DNA from: Nitrospirota bacterium
Lineage (GTDB): Bacteria; Nitrospirota; Thermodesulfovibrionia; UBA6902; DSMQ01
Reading direction: 5' to 3'
DNA length: 59,489 nucleotides
Assembly: GCA_016212185.1 (NCBI GenBank)
Contig: JACRGX010000065.1
Location: forward strand, 1-59,489
A model generated the notes under the pieces. That model saw only the letters and a list, made by a program, of their open reading frames with translations. It ran no database searches and was not told the origin of the DNA. Shown piece after piece: positions 1-8,337 of the stretch. Every line of letters begins with the position of its first letter. The first letter of the stretch is position 1. A program made the position numbers and the translations under genes.

Positions 1-698
1 CAGTAGAGCAGCAGCGCAGAAGTGCGGCAGCGTAATTGTGCAAGAATAGTTTTCTTAACCTGCTGTTCTGATGTGCTATTGCTCTGCTGCTCTGACTTGA
101 GCCTCCATTTCACATACATCACCAGACTCAGGAGATAAAACGTCGTTGCAAGGGATGTAAACCTTTGAACGATATATGTGACTGCCTGTGTCTGAATTGG
201 GTGCGAGACAAAGAGCAAACTTGAAAATAAGGCAACAAACTTAGTATCAGAGTATCCAAGTATCAAAGTATCAAAGCTTTGACTTTCTGACACTCCACCA
301 CTCTGACACTCTGATACTTTGACACTTTGACACCTGAAATACGGCGTTTGAAAGGTCAGAAGGACAAGCCGGTAAACGAGCAAGGCATTAAGGATATGAA
401 TGATGATATTAACTATGTGGTAGTCTGTAACGTTAAGTCCTCCGAATTTATAGTTCAAGGCAAATGTCAAAAACCCGGCCCATCTGGACCCGGTAGGCGA
501 CCAGAAGTTACTGAGGTCTCTTAATTTATGGTTGTCAACAATATAGTTATAATCATCAAACTGAAAAGGCACATAAAAAGTATTTGAGTATGCAATCAGA
601 CCGATTATGACAATTAATAAAATGTGAACTATTGGTTTATGCAGGAGAGTTATTTTATAAGGGGTATTAACCTTATCTACCCCTTCTATAGTTTTCAT
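1..698 (-). CDS. TMTC-like GT-C membrane protein, N-terminal part (cut by window edge)
   Basis: The minus-strand frame is open from an ATG at 698 to the window edge, so the C-terminal part, including any TPRs, lies outside. The visible protein begins MKTIEGVDKVN, then a hydrophobic helix, an FDD motif after the first membrane span (a loop where GT-C glycosyltransferases carry acidic residues), several further spans, and the HPIQTQAVTYI stretch shared with the two full paralogs at 2650-4677 and 8848-11115. By family analogy (PMT/TMTC) it could transfer sugar from a lipid carrier to exported protein, but this is inference. Residues coded by 229-353 and by roughly 1-77 come from low-complexity repeat DNA read in frame. 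The start was chosen because all three paralogs keep a Met at this site. Confidence 0.75.
   Translation of the reverse strand, partial: MKTIEGVDKVNTPYKITLLHKPIVHILLIVIIGLIAYSNTFYVPFQFDDYNYIVDNHKLRDLSNFWSPTGSRWAGFLTFALNYKFGGLNVTDYHIVNIIIHILNALLVYRLVLLTFQTPYFRCQSVKVSECQSGGVSESQSFDTLILGYSDTKFVALFSSLLFVSHPIQTQAVTYIVQRFTSLATTFYLLSLVMYVKWRLKSEQQSNSTSEQQVKKTILAQLRCRTSALLLY
229..353 (-). repeat. 125-nt block identical to 10586-10710 inside a TMTC-like gene
   Basis: Read by eye, this stretch is identical base for base to 10586-10710 in the paralog, while flanking sequence is diverged. It contains stuttering words such as TATCAAAG and TCTGACACTC and is translated in frame as a Ser/Gln-rich loop. The third paralog lacks it. 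Confidence 0.85.
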
Positions 699-811
699 TG
701 AGATAATATAACATTTGTAATTTTTAACCTCCAATGTATATTTTATAATGTGTCATGCCAAAATCGTTTAGTCAGGCAGTATTTTAAAGAACCGTAAAAA
801 TGTGGTATTAT
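699..811. promoter_or_regulatory. Duplicated divergent promoter region, copy 1
   Basis: This 113-nt stretch aligns without gaps to 4678-4790, with about nine differences. In both places it separates a minus-strand TMTC-like gene from an unrelated plus-strand gene. It ends in TATTAT (806-811), a possible -10 box for the plus strand. On the minus strand it holds GGAGG about 30 nt before the TMTC start. Confidence 0.5.
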
Positions 812-824
812 CCAGGAAATTATC

Positions 825-2621
825 ATGGATGAGAAAACAAAAAAGACCATCCTTAAAATCCTCCAGTCGGCAGGTCTTCTGTCAAAAAAGCAGATGGACG
901 ATATCCTGTCAAAAGAAGATGTGTTTCGCGCCCGTCTCCTTAAATCAAAGGGCGCAGTCATGAAGCGCGGCAGGGGAATACAGCCTGACATTTCAATCTT
1001 TGACATTATTGATTCATTGAAATTGAAAATGCCGGGCAGCGATTCTGTGTATATTTCGGAAGAGACTGTCATGAAGGAGATGGCGAGGCATCTCAACATG
1101 CCGTTTTTAAAGATTGACCCCCTTACGATTGATTCCGATGCGGCGACAAAGATTGTCTCAAGGCCTTATGCTGTTAAACACCTGCTTTTGCCGGTTAAGC
1201 TTTCAGGCAATACTCTGACCGTTGCCACGTCAAACCCTTTTGAACGCGACGGCATTGACGGCATCAAACAATCCAAGGGCTATGACATAGATGTTGTTGT
1301 TTCAACAAAATCAGATATACTGAGGATTATTACAGAATTTTACGGCTTCAAATCTTCCATTGCCGCCGCGCATGGCGAGCTTTCATCGCAGATAGACCTC
1401 GGCAATCTTGAGCAGTATGTAAAATTAAAATCAGTTTCAGATCTCGGAGCCTCGGACCAGCATATTATTGACGCCGTTGAATATCTTCTGCATTATGCCT
1501 ATTCGCAGCGGGCCTCGGACATACACATAGAGCCTAAGCGGGAGCACAGCCTTATACGGTTCAGGATTGACGGGGTGCTGCACGGCATACACAAGATGCC
1601 GAAGGCGGTGCATCCTGCGTTTGTCTCCCGCATCAAAATGCTGTCCCGCATGGATATAGCAGAGAAACGCAGGCCTCAGGACGGCAGGATTAAGACAGAG
1701 CAGGACGGCAAAGAAATAGAACTCCGCGTATCAACACTGCCTGTTGCATTCGGAGAGAAGGTTGTCATAAGAATTTTTGACCCGAATATTTTAATGCAGG
1801 ACATTGAAAATCTCGGCTTTATGGAAAGGGAACTTGCGCTTTTCAAGTCTTTTGTCGCATCTCCAAACGGGCTTATTCTTGTTACCGGTCCCACCGGAAG
1901 CGGCAAGACAACGACCCTTTACTCTGCGTTAAAGACTCTTTCAACGTCCGACGTAAACCTTGTCACCATAGAAGACCCTATTGAAATGATACACGAGGAT
2001 TTTAACCAGACTTCCATACAACCGCAGATAGGCGTTACCTTTGCAAGCAGTTTGAGGACGATTCTCAGGCAGGACCCGGACATAATCATGGTCGGCGAGA
2101 TAAGAGATTTTGAGACGGCGGACAATGCCATTCAGTCTGCGCTTACAGGGCATCTTGTGCTCTCCACGCTTCACACCAACGACGCCCCGGGCTCTGTCAC
2201 AAGACTTTTGGACCTCGGCATCCAGCCTTTTCTGATTAATTCCACTCTTATTGGCGTAGTGGCGCAGAGGCTTGTAAGGACCGTATGCAGGCACTGTGTG
2301 GAACAGTATCACCTCTCGGAAAATGAGTGCAGGATGCTTGGTATAAATTACGACAGGACGAAAAATGCGAAGGTCTCAATCGGCGCCGGATGTCCGCAGT
2401 GCAGGGGCACGGGCTATCTCGGACGGGCCGGAATTTTTGAGGTCCTGGAGATAACGGAAAAGATAAGGGGCGCCATTGAGGAAAAGGCGGCGCCTGCCAA
2501 AATCAGGCAGATTGCAAGGGTTGAAGGTTTTAAGACCCTCAGGGAATGCGCCGTGGAGATAATGTTTAAAGGCGTGACCACATTTGACGAGATTATAAGG
2601 GTGACAGGCATTTCAGTATGA
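825..2621 (+). CDS. gspE: GspE/PilB-type secretion or pilus assembly ATPase
   Basis: This 598-residue cytoplasmic AAA+ ATPase powers type II secretion or type IV pilus extension. The N-terminal third resembles the MshEN/GspE N-domain. The core has Walker A GPTGSGKTTT near residue 355, an Asp box and Walker B (DPDIIMVGEIRD) near 417, and the His box in LSTLHTND. A C-terminal four-Cys zinc site (CRHC near 487 and CPQC near 523) is typical of GspE/PilB and absent from PilT. An AGGA ribosome site lies 8 nt before the ATG. No other secretion or pilus genes are visible nearby, so the choice between GspE and PilB is open. Confidence 0.9.
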   Translation: MDEKTKKTILKILQSAGLLSKKQMDDILSKEDVFRARLLKSKGAVMKRGRGIQPDISIFDIIDSLKLKMPGSDSVYISEETVMKEMARHLNMPFLKIDPLTIDSDAATKIVSRPYAVKHLLLPVKLSGNTLTVATSNPFERDGIDGIKQSKGYDIDVVVSTKSDILRIITEFYGFKSSIAAAHGELSSQIDLGNLEQYVKLKSVSDLGASDQHIIDAVEYLLHYAYSQRASDIHIEPKREHSLIRFRIDGVLHGIHKMPKAVHPAFVSRIKMLSRMDIAEKRRPQDGRIKTEQDGKEIELRVSTLPVAFGEKVVIRIFDPNILMQDIENLGFMERELALFKSFVASPNGLILVTGPTGSGKTTTLYSALKTLSTSDVNLVTIEDPIEMIHEDFNQTSIQPQIGVTFASSLRTILRQDPDIIMVGEIRDFETADNAIQSALTGHLVLSTLHTNDAPGSVTRLLDLGIQPFLINSTLIGVVAQRLVRTVCRHCVEQYHLSENECRMLGINYDRTKNAKVSIGAGCPQCRGTGYLGRAGIFEVLEITEKIRGAIEEKAAPAKIRQIARVEGFKTLRECAVEIMFKGVTTFDEIIRVTGISV

Positions 2622-2649
2622 CATAAATATTAAAACTGGTGGAACAGCT

Positions 2650-4677
2650 TTACTTTTTTTCTAAAGCATGTCCTAACTGCGCGCATGCATCATTGTCCCT
2701 CATATCACAAGCCCTCTGGAAATCTAATATTGCCAATCCTAATTTGCCGATGCGCATATAAGTAATCCCTCGCTCAAGATACGCCGTAGCATAATCAGGA
2801 TTTAAACTGATTGCCTTATTGTAATCTTCAATTGCTTTATCAGGCTGATTTTTATCATCATAAACATTGCCGCGACCGACGTAAGAGGTAAAATGATAAG
2901 GATTCAAAGCAATTGCCTTGTTATATAATTCAACTGCCACGTCAAACTCTCCTTTCTTGGCATAGACAAGACCGAGATTATTATATGCCTCTGAAGAATC
3001 GGGATTCAGTTTCAGGGCAGTTTGTAAATGTTCTATCGCTTTGTCTGGTAAATTATTAGCATCGTAAATTTTGCCAAGATCAATATGTGCTTCTAAAGAA
3101 TCAGGGTTTAATTTCAGGGCGGTTTGTAAATGTTCTATTGCTTTATCTGTTAAATTATTAGAATCATATGCAAGTCCCAAATTGATATGCCCCCTTGCCT
3201 TATTAGGGCTTTTTTTCACTACATCTTCCCATAGCCTAATCTCGTCGCTCCATACGGTGTTTCTGGAATAAGTAGTGCCGGCAAGACTAATAATAATTAC
3301 TATAAATAATAAGACTATGCCCTTGTTCATTGTTTCCCATTTTCTTTGCAGTTTGGCAGTGATAATAAATATAGAAGTTATTATTGCAACAAAGACGCCT
3401 ATAGATGACAAATACAACCTATGCTCAAAAATTATATCTTGTGTGGGTATTATACTTGACTCAACAGACAGTGTTATGAAGAACCAGAAAATGCCGAAGG
3501 CGGTGAGGCGTAAGGATGAAGGATGAAGGATGAAGGTTGAATATTTTTTTGAATAATAAAACAGATAAACCCCGAGTCCGAAGACAGACAATAGAAACAA
3601 AAATGACAAAAACACATTCGGATTTAGAAATGAGTTGTATATCGGATAATCATAATCAAGATTCTGGTTTATCGGCAGAAACAATAACCTTATGTAAGTA
3701 ACAGTTACTCTGAATTGAGTAAATAAATAATCCCACCGTGACATAGTTGAAAGGGCTCTCGTAGCTTCATCTATATTTTCCATAGTATTTCCTTTTGGTA
3801 TAAGGCTTAGTGGTATTATCAAAATTGTGAGAATTAAAGGAGTAAGATATAGCAATTTTTTCGTAATTTCTTTTGTGGATCGTAGATTATCAAAGAACAT
3901 AAACTCAAAGAGAATAATAACAACAGGAAGTGTAAATGCGATTTCCTTTGTCTTCATGGCAAGGACAGCCGAGAGGACAGAGCCCAGATACCAGAACACC
4001 GATGACAGACTAAAGGTTTTTTGCCTCTTGTCTGTGCTCTGTGCTCTGTGCTCTGTGCCTGCCTGTCCGCTAGGCAGGTTCTGTGTTCTGAACTTCACAT
4101 ACATCACCATACTCAGGAGATAAAAGAGCGTCGCAAGGGACGCAAATCGCTGTGTGATATAAGTAACTGCCTGAGTCTGTATCGGATGTGAGACAAAGAG
4201 CAAACTTGAGAATAAGGCAATTAAGTGTGTTCGGTGTTCAGAGTTTAGCATTCGGAGAGAAGGTGTTTGAAACGTGAGCAGGACAAACCAATAGACAAGC
4301 AAGGCATTGATGATATGGATTGAAAGATTAAAGATATGATAACCTGTAACATTAAAGCCGTGCAATTTATAATTAATAGCAAAGGTAAGGGAGCCCATGA
4401 GCCTTTTTTTAAAAGTATATTGAACCAAAATATTAGAAAGGGGATAAGACAATTTAATTTTCTCTATTTTTGAAGGCTCTATAAAATACTGGAAGTCTTT
4501 GATAGCCGAATTTTCAGCGATATACGGTTTATCATCAAACTGAAATGGCACATGAAAAGTATTTGAGTATGCAATCAGGGCGATTATGACAATTAATAAA
4601 ATATGAACTATTGGTTTATGCAGGAGACTTATTTTATAAAGCATGTTAACCTTATCTGCCTCTTCTATGGTTTTCAT
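2650..4677 (-). CDS. TMTC-like GT-C membrane protein with C-terminal TPRs
   Basis: The 675-residue protein has about ten membrane spans in its first two thirds, an FDD acidic motif in the first external loop and the HPIQTQAVTYITQR stretch typical of TMTC-like proteins. About five TPRs follow (residues roughly 480-670), two of them nearly identical (DKAIEHLQTALKLNPDS). Protein O-glycosylation is a possible role by analogy. The ATG at 4677 was preferred over a TTG at 4713 because it matches both paralogs; an ATG at 4644 is also possible. Two loops are repeat-derived: one coded around 4028-4080, with CTGTGCT stutters and a CCTGCC/GGCAGG hairpin, and one near 3515-3540, with GGATGAA stutters. Confidence 0.8.
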   Translation of the reverse strand: MKTIEEADKVNMLYKISLLHKPIVHILLIVIIALIAYSNTFHVPFQFDDKPYIAENSAIKDFQYFIEPSKIEKIKLSYPLSNILVQYTFKKRLMGSLTFAINYKLHGFNVTGYHIFNLSIHIINALLVYWFVLLTFQTPSLRMLNSEHRTHLIALFSSLLFVSHPIQTQAVTYITQRFASLATLFYLLSMVMYVKFRTQNLPSGQAGTEHRAQSTDKRQKTFSLSSVFWYLGSVLSAVLAMKTKEIAFTLPVVIILFEFMFFDNLRSTKEITKKLLYLTPLILTILIIPLSLIPKGNTMENIDEATRALSTMSRWDYLFTQFRVTVTYIRLLFLPINQNLDYDYPIYNSFLNPNVFLSFLFLLSVFGLGVYLFYYSKKYSTFILHPSSLRLTAFGIFWFFITLSVESSIIPTQDIIFEHRLYLSSIGVFVAIITSIFIITAKLQRKWETMNKGIVLLFIVIIISLAGTTYSRNTVWSDEIRLWEDVVKKSPNKARGHINLGLAYDSNNLTDKAIEHLQTALKLNPDSLEAHIDLGKIYDANNLPDKAIEHLQTALKLNPDSSEAYNNLGLVYAKKGEFDVAVELYNKAIALNPYHFTSYVGRGNVYDDKNQPDKAIEDYNKAISLNPDYATAYLERGITYMRIGKLGLAILDFQRACDMRDNDACAQLGHALEKK

Positions 4678-4790
4678 TGAAATAATATAACATTTGTAAT
4701 TTTTAACCTCCAATGTATATTTTATAATGTGTTACGCCAAAATCGTTTAATTAGGCGGTATAATAAAGAACTGTAAAAATGTGGTATTAT
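4678..4790. promoter_or_regulatory. Duplicated divergent promoter region, copy 2
   Basis: It aligns gap-free with 699-811. TATTAT at 4785-4790 is a plausible -10 for pgeF: transcription would begin near 4797, just ahead of the GAAGG ribosome site at 4806-4810. Confidence 0.5.
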
Positions 4791-4818
4791 TTAAAAAATG
4801 ACTATGAAGGCGGATGGC

Positions 4819-5496
4819 ATGAAATTTATTAAGCCGCATAATTTTATAAGCTCCGGCGTAAAGGCTTTTTTTACGACTAAGACAACGGGCAATAACTTTT
4901 ATGAGCCGCTGAAAGAAAGCGGTTTTCCGGAGGATTCCATTTACATGCCTTTGCAGAAGCATACGGACAGTGTAATGATTTTAGAAGATGATTTTAAACC
5001 TCAGATTGCAGATGCTATACTAACAGAAAGGAAGGGCGTATTAATCGGGGTGCAGGTTGCAGACTGCGTCCCTGTACTTTTGCTGGATGAAGGCAAGTCG
5101 GTAATCGGCGCCGTCCATGCGGGGTGGAGGGGAACGTCGTCAGGTATTTTGAAAAAGACGATAAATGCCATGAAGGAGAAGTTTGGCTCATCAGCAGAAG
5201 ATATTTTGGTCGCTATAGGTCCGAGCATCAGGCAGTGCTGTTATAATGTCGGAGATGAAGTAAAGGATGCAGTGCATATGGCAACGGGAGAGGGCGGATA
5301 TTTTTCCAAACGAGATGAAAAATATTTAATTGACCTTTCAAATGCAAACAGGATTCAGGCTCTGGCGGCAGGCGTTTTAGAGAAAAATATCTGGCAGTCG
5401 GAAGAATGCACTTTTTGCAAACCTGCAAAATTCCATTCTTTCAGATATGCAAAAGACCGCGCCGGAAGACAGGGCGGATTTATAGGAATGATATAA
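4819..5496 (+). CDS. pgeF: Peptidoglycan editing factor / purine nucleoside phosphorylase (YfiH/LACC1 family)
   Basis: The 225-residue protein carries the family's metal-site motifs: QVADCVPVLLLD, GAVHAGWRGTSSGIL and GPSIRQCCYNVGDEV, which supply the Cys and His ligands, and a C-terminal FHSFRYAKDRAGRQGGFIG. Members have been described as multicopper oxidase-like, as adenosine/inosine phosphorylases, and as factors that prevent misincorporation of Ser into peptidoglycan. ATGs at 4798 and 4804 are in frame upstream. I chose 4819 because GAAGG lies 8 nt before it and TATTAT lies at a sensible distance. It stands alone between a TMTC paralog and a CBS gene. Confidence 0.88.
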   Translation: MKFIKPHNFISSGVKAFFTTKTTGNNFYEPLKESGFPEDSIYMPLQKHTDSVMILEDDFKPQIADAILTERKGVLIGVQVADCVPVLLLDEGKSVIGAVHAGWRGTSSGILKKTINAMKEKFGSSAEDILVAIGPSIRQCCYNVGDEVKDAVHMATGEGGYFSKRDEKYLIDLSNANRIQALAAGVLEKNIWQSEECTFCKPAKFHSFRYAKDRAGRQGGFIGMI

Positions 5497-5497
5497 A

Positions 5498-5620
5498 TAG
5501 TTTAAACAGTTTAATATTGTTTAACATGGTTCAATAAAAAGATAAAGACGTTCAACATTGTTCAAATGGTTCAACATGGTTTGAACGATTTGAACAGTTT
5601 AAACTGTTTGAACTATTTAA
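5498..5620. repeat. Intergenic stutter repeat of GTTTAAAC/GTTCAA words
   Basis: About 120 nt built from variants of TGTTTAA, GGTTCAA and TTTGAAC, many of them inverted, for example AGTTTAAACT. It fills the gap between pgeF and the CBS gene and has no coding potential. Confidence 0.8.
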
Positions 5621-5632
5621 TTGGAGGGATTG

Positions 5633-6085
5633 ATGCTCAAGGCTAAAGATATGATGACAAAGGATGTTATTACCGTTAAGCCGGAAGCAACAGTTGAGGA
5701 GCTTGCGCGATTGCTGATAGAACATAAAATCAGCGGCGTGCCCGTGGTAGACGAAGGGAAAAAACTTATCGGCATTGTCACTGAAAATGACCTCATAAGC
5801 CAGAACAGAAGGCTCCATATTCCGACAATAATAAGGCTTTTTGACGCCTATATTGTACTCGGCTCCGGCAAGCTGGAAGGAGAAATCAGGAAAATGGCGG
5901 CTACCACAGTCGGTGAAATCTGCACAAAAAATATCGTTACAATTACGGAAGAAACGTCTATGGATGATATTGCCACGATAATGTCAGATAAAAATATTCA
6001 CCTGATACCTGTTGTCAGGGATAAGGTGGTTGTCGGAATTATAGGCAAGGCTGATTTAGTCAGCGCTATGACCCGTGAAGCTTGA
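5633..6085 (+). CDS. Tandem CBS-domain protein
   Basis: The 150-residue protein consists of two CBS domains: residues 1-60 (DMMTKDVITVKPEATVEEL, then GIVTENDL) and 85-148 (CTKNIVTITEETSMDDIA, then GIIGKADLVSAM). Such stand-alone pairs bind adenine nucleotides and act as energy sensors; the partner here is unknown. The ATG at 5633 is preceded by GGAGGG at a good distance, so the in-frame TTG at 5621 is not needed. Its last 11 nt overlap tsaE, suggesting coupled translation. Confidence 0.88.
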   Translation: MLKAKDMMTKDVITVKPEATVEELARLLIEHKISGVPVVDEGKKLIGIVTENDLISQNRRLHIPTIIRLFDAYIVLGSGKLEGEIRKMAATTVGEICTKNIVTITEETSMDDIATIMSDKNIHLIPVVRDKVVVGIIGKADLVSAMTREA

Positions 6086-6491
6086 AAGCAGAAACGAAAC
6101 AGAGACAAGGGAAATCGGCAGAAGGGTTGGAAGACAGCTTCAGACAGGAGATGTCGTTTGTTTATACGGAGAGCTCGGCTCAGGCAAGACAACGATGGTT
6201 AAAGGCATAGCTTCTGCCTTTGGGATAGACGAACGCGATATAACAAGCGCAAGTTTTACAATCATTGCCGAATATAAAGGGGCAACGCCTTTTTATCACA
6301 TAGATCTTTACAGAGTGGAGACTGAAAGGGCAGGGGAACTCGGGCTTGATGAATACCTTGGCAAAGGCGTATCAGTTGTTGAATGGGCTGAGAGGGCAGG
6401 GGAGGAAATCCCTGAAGGATGTATAAAGGTCAGGATTAATTATGCGGGAGAAAATGAAAGGGATATTTTAATAGAGGGGGTTGACTTGTAA
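6075..6491 (+). CDS. tsaE: tRNA threonylcarbamoyladenosine biosynthesis ATPase TsaE
   Basis: This 138-residue P-loop ATPase is needed with TsaB, TsaC and TsaD for the t6A37 modification of ANN-decoding tRNAs. Walker A is GELGSGKTT at residues 32-40. The family motifs SFTIIAEY, YHIDLYR and VVEWAER follow in order. It starts with GTG inside the end of the CBS gene. The other t6A genes are not in this window. Confidence 0.93.
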   Translation: MKLESRNETETREIGRRVGRQLQTGDVVCLYGELGSGKTTMVKGIASAFGIDERDITSASFTIIAEYKGATPFYHIDLYRVETERAGELGLDEYLGKGVSVVEWAERAGEEIPEGCIKVRINYAGENERDILIEGVDL

Positions 6492-6617
6492 AGTTTACCA
6501 CAGAGAACGCAGAGAAAACTTAAATTTAAATTAAAGATAAAATTAAAAAATGAGGAAATAAAAAAATCTGTGTTAATCTGTGGCTAAATTCAGTTTTGTT
6601 TTTTCTGTGGTTTTAAT

Positions 6618-7466
6618 ATGAAAAAGGTCGGCATAATAACAAAGAAAGGGATGCCCGGGGCTGTAAATGCAGTCAGGGGCGCTGTGAAGTCTTTATGGAA
6701 AAAAGGATTTGAAGTTTTTGTTGAGCCTGAATTAGCCGCAGACCTGAGGATAAAGGGTTATCCGCGCAATGAGATCCCTGCGCACGCAGAAATGATAATT
6801 GTCTTGGGCGGAGACGGCACTCTTTTACATGCGGCAGGATTAATCGGCGGCAGGGAGATTCCGATACTTGGCGTCAATCTCGGAGGACTCGGGTTTATTA
6901 CTGAAATTACCCTAAATGAGATTCCTGACGCAATTAATAAAATCGCATCCGGTAAGTACAGTTTAGAAGAACGCATAATGCTTTCCGCCCGTGTGGACCG
7001 GCGGGGGAAACAGGTTTTTAAGGCAGGCGCCCTTAATGATGTTGTAATACATAAAAGCGCCCTTGCAAGGATGATTGAGTTTGACGCCCGTGTGGACCGC
7101 AGGGATGTCACAACCCTAAAGGCTGATGGACTGATAATCTCAACGCCTACCGGCTCAACCGCCCATTCGCTTTCGGCCGGCGGGCCTATTTTATATCCTA
7201 CACTCGGGGCGTTTGTTGTAACTCCTATATGTCCGCATACTCTTACAAACAGACCGATTGTCCTGCCTGATAAATTTATTTTAGAGGTCTCTATAAAAAT
7301 GGGGGATGAAGTTTATCTTACGCTTGACGGACAGGTTGGTTTTCCGCTAAAGGTCAAAGATACAGTGAAGGTCAGGAAGGCAGGGTATAAGACAAAATTC
7401 ATCCGCCTCTCGGACAGGGATTATTTTGAGGTCTTGAGGACAAAACTGAAGTGGGGGGAACGGTGA
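6618..7466 (+). CDS. nadK: NAD kinase
   Basis: This 282-residue ATP- or polyphosphate-dependent kinase makes NADP from NAD. It has the GGDGTLLHA motif at 64-72, NLGGLGFITE, and the NAD-binding segment ISTPTGSTAHSLSAGGP. The length is normal for bacterial NadK. The gap before it (6492-6617) is AT-rich and holds a CACAGAGAACGCAGAG word repeat. The UDG gene follows after 7 nt, so the two are probably cotranscribed. Confidence 0.95.
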   Translation: MKKVGIITKKGMPGAVNAVRGAVKSLWKKGFEVFVEPELAADLRIKGYPRNEIPAHAEMIIVLGGDGTLLHAAGLIGGREIPILGVNLGGLGFITEITLNEIPDAINKIASGKYSLEERIMLSARVDRRGKQVFKAGALNDVVIHKSALARMIEFDARVDRRDVTTLKADGLIISTPTGSTAHSLSAGGPILYPTLGAFVVTPICPHTLTNRPIVLPDKFILEVSIKMGDEVYLTLDGQVGFPLKVKDTVKVRKAGYKTKFIRLSDRDYFEVLRTKLKWGER

Positions 7467-7473
7467 AAAGATA

Positions 7474-8241
7474 GTGAACAGTGAACAGTTAACAGTTGAC
7501 AGCGAAAAAAAAACCCTAACCAAACTAAGAAAGGCGCTTGAGTTTTATCGGGAGATTGGATTTGAGTATCTGCCTCTAAAGACAGTTGCAAGTTACAATT
7601 TGCAAGATTCTGGATTTGAAATGCAGGATAAATCCCCCCATCCCCCCTTTGACAAAGGGGGGCAAGGGGGGATTTATCCGTTACCCGATAAGGACTCTGC
7701 CCTTAAGACATTGAGGGAGGAAATTGGAGACTGCAAACGGTGCAAGCTTTCAAGCGGCAGGACAAACATTGTCTTTGGCGAGGGCAATCCTGAGTCTGAA
7801 CTTATGTTTATTGGAGAAGGACCCGGCAGGGAAGAAGACCTTCAGGCAAGACCTTTTGTCGGCGAGGCAGGAACGGTTCTTACCAACCTTATCGTGAAAA
7901 TGGGTTTAAGGCGCGAAGACGTTTACATAGCTAATATTGTAAAGTGCAGGCCTCCGATGAACAGGGACCCGGAGGAAGACGAAATTAATTCGTGTATGCC
8001 TTTTGTTCAGGAACAGGCAAGTATAATCAATCCGAAGGTTATTATTGCGCTTGGAAGGATTTCAGCGCAGAACCTTCTTAATACAAAAACCCCGATAAGC
8101 AAATTAAGGGGTAGATTTTATGAATACGACGGTATTCCCGTGATGCCGACATTTCATCCTGCGTATTTGCTCAGGAACCCAAAGGATAAATGGCTGACAT
8201 GGGGTGATGCGCAGAAGGTGATGGAGAAACTGAAGAAATAA
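7474..8241 (+). CDS. udg: Type-4 (Fe-S) uracil-DNA glycosylase with repeat-derived insert
   Basis: This 255-residue family-4 uracil-DNA glycosylase removes uracil from DNA. The four cluster cysteines are C87, C90, C158 and C174. The catalytic segments are GEGPGREED (114-122), RPFVGEAG and the late THPAY-like FHPAYLLRNP. Residues 53-68 (KSPHPPFDKGGQGGIY) are coded by a palindromic repeat read in frame, between the N-terminal helix and the first cysteine. The GTG start and first residues (VNSEQLTVDSE) come from a GTGAACAGTGAACAG stutter repeat, so the N-terminus may be a late addition and the true start could lie further in. Confidence 0.9.
   Translation: MNSEQLTVDSEKKTLTKLRKALEFYREIGFEYLPLKTVASYNLQDSGFEMQDKSPHPPFDKGGQGGIYPLPDKDSALKTLREEIGDCKRCKLSSGRTNIVFGEGNPESELMFIGEGPGREEDLQARPFVGEAGTVLTNLIVKMGLRREDVYIANIVKCRPPMNRDPEEDEINSCMPFVQEQASIINPKVIIALGRISAQNLLNTKTPISKLRGRFYEYDGIPVMPTFHPAYLLRNPKDKWLTWGDAQKVMEKLKK
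7630..7675. repeat. In-frame palindromic repeat inside the UDG gene
   Basis: A near-perfect inverted repeat: AAATCCCCCC, A, TCCCCCCTTTG, then CAAAGGGGGG and GGGGGGATTT. It is translated as residues 53-68. It resembles common interspersed G/C-run palindromes of this kind of genome. Confidence 0.85.
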
Positions 8242-8337
8242 TAATTAGCAATTAACATTTATCAATGATCAATTATCAATTAATGATAACTGCTAATTTT
8301 GCAATGATAAATTTTAAATGATTTTTTGAGGAGAGTT

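Noticed and set aside
327-524. Small plus-strand protein of 65 codons (and the similar one at 10684-10911)
   Set aside because: Both are shadows of the TMTC-like genes on the other strand and appear twice only because the genes are paralogs.
5498-5620. CRISPR array
   Set aside because: Words are short, variable and partly inverted, with no constant repeat and unique spacers; no cas genes are present.
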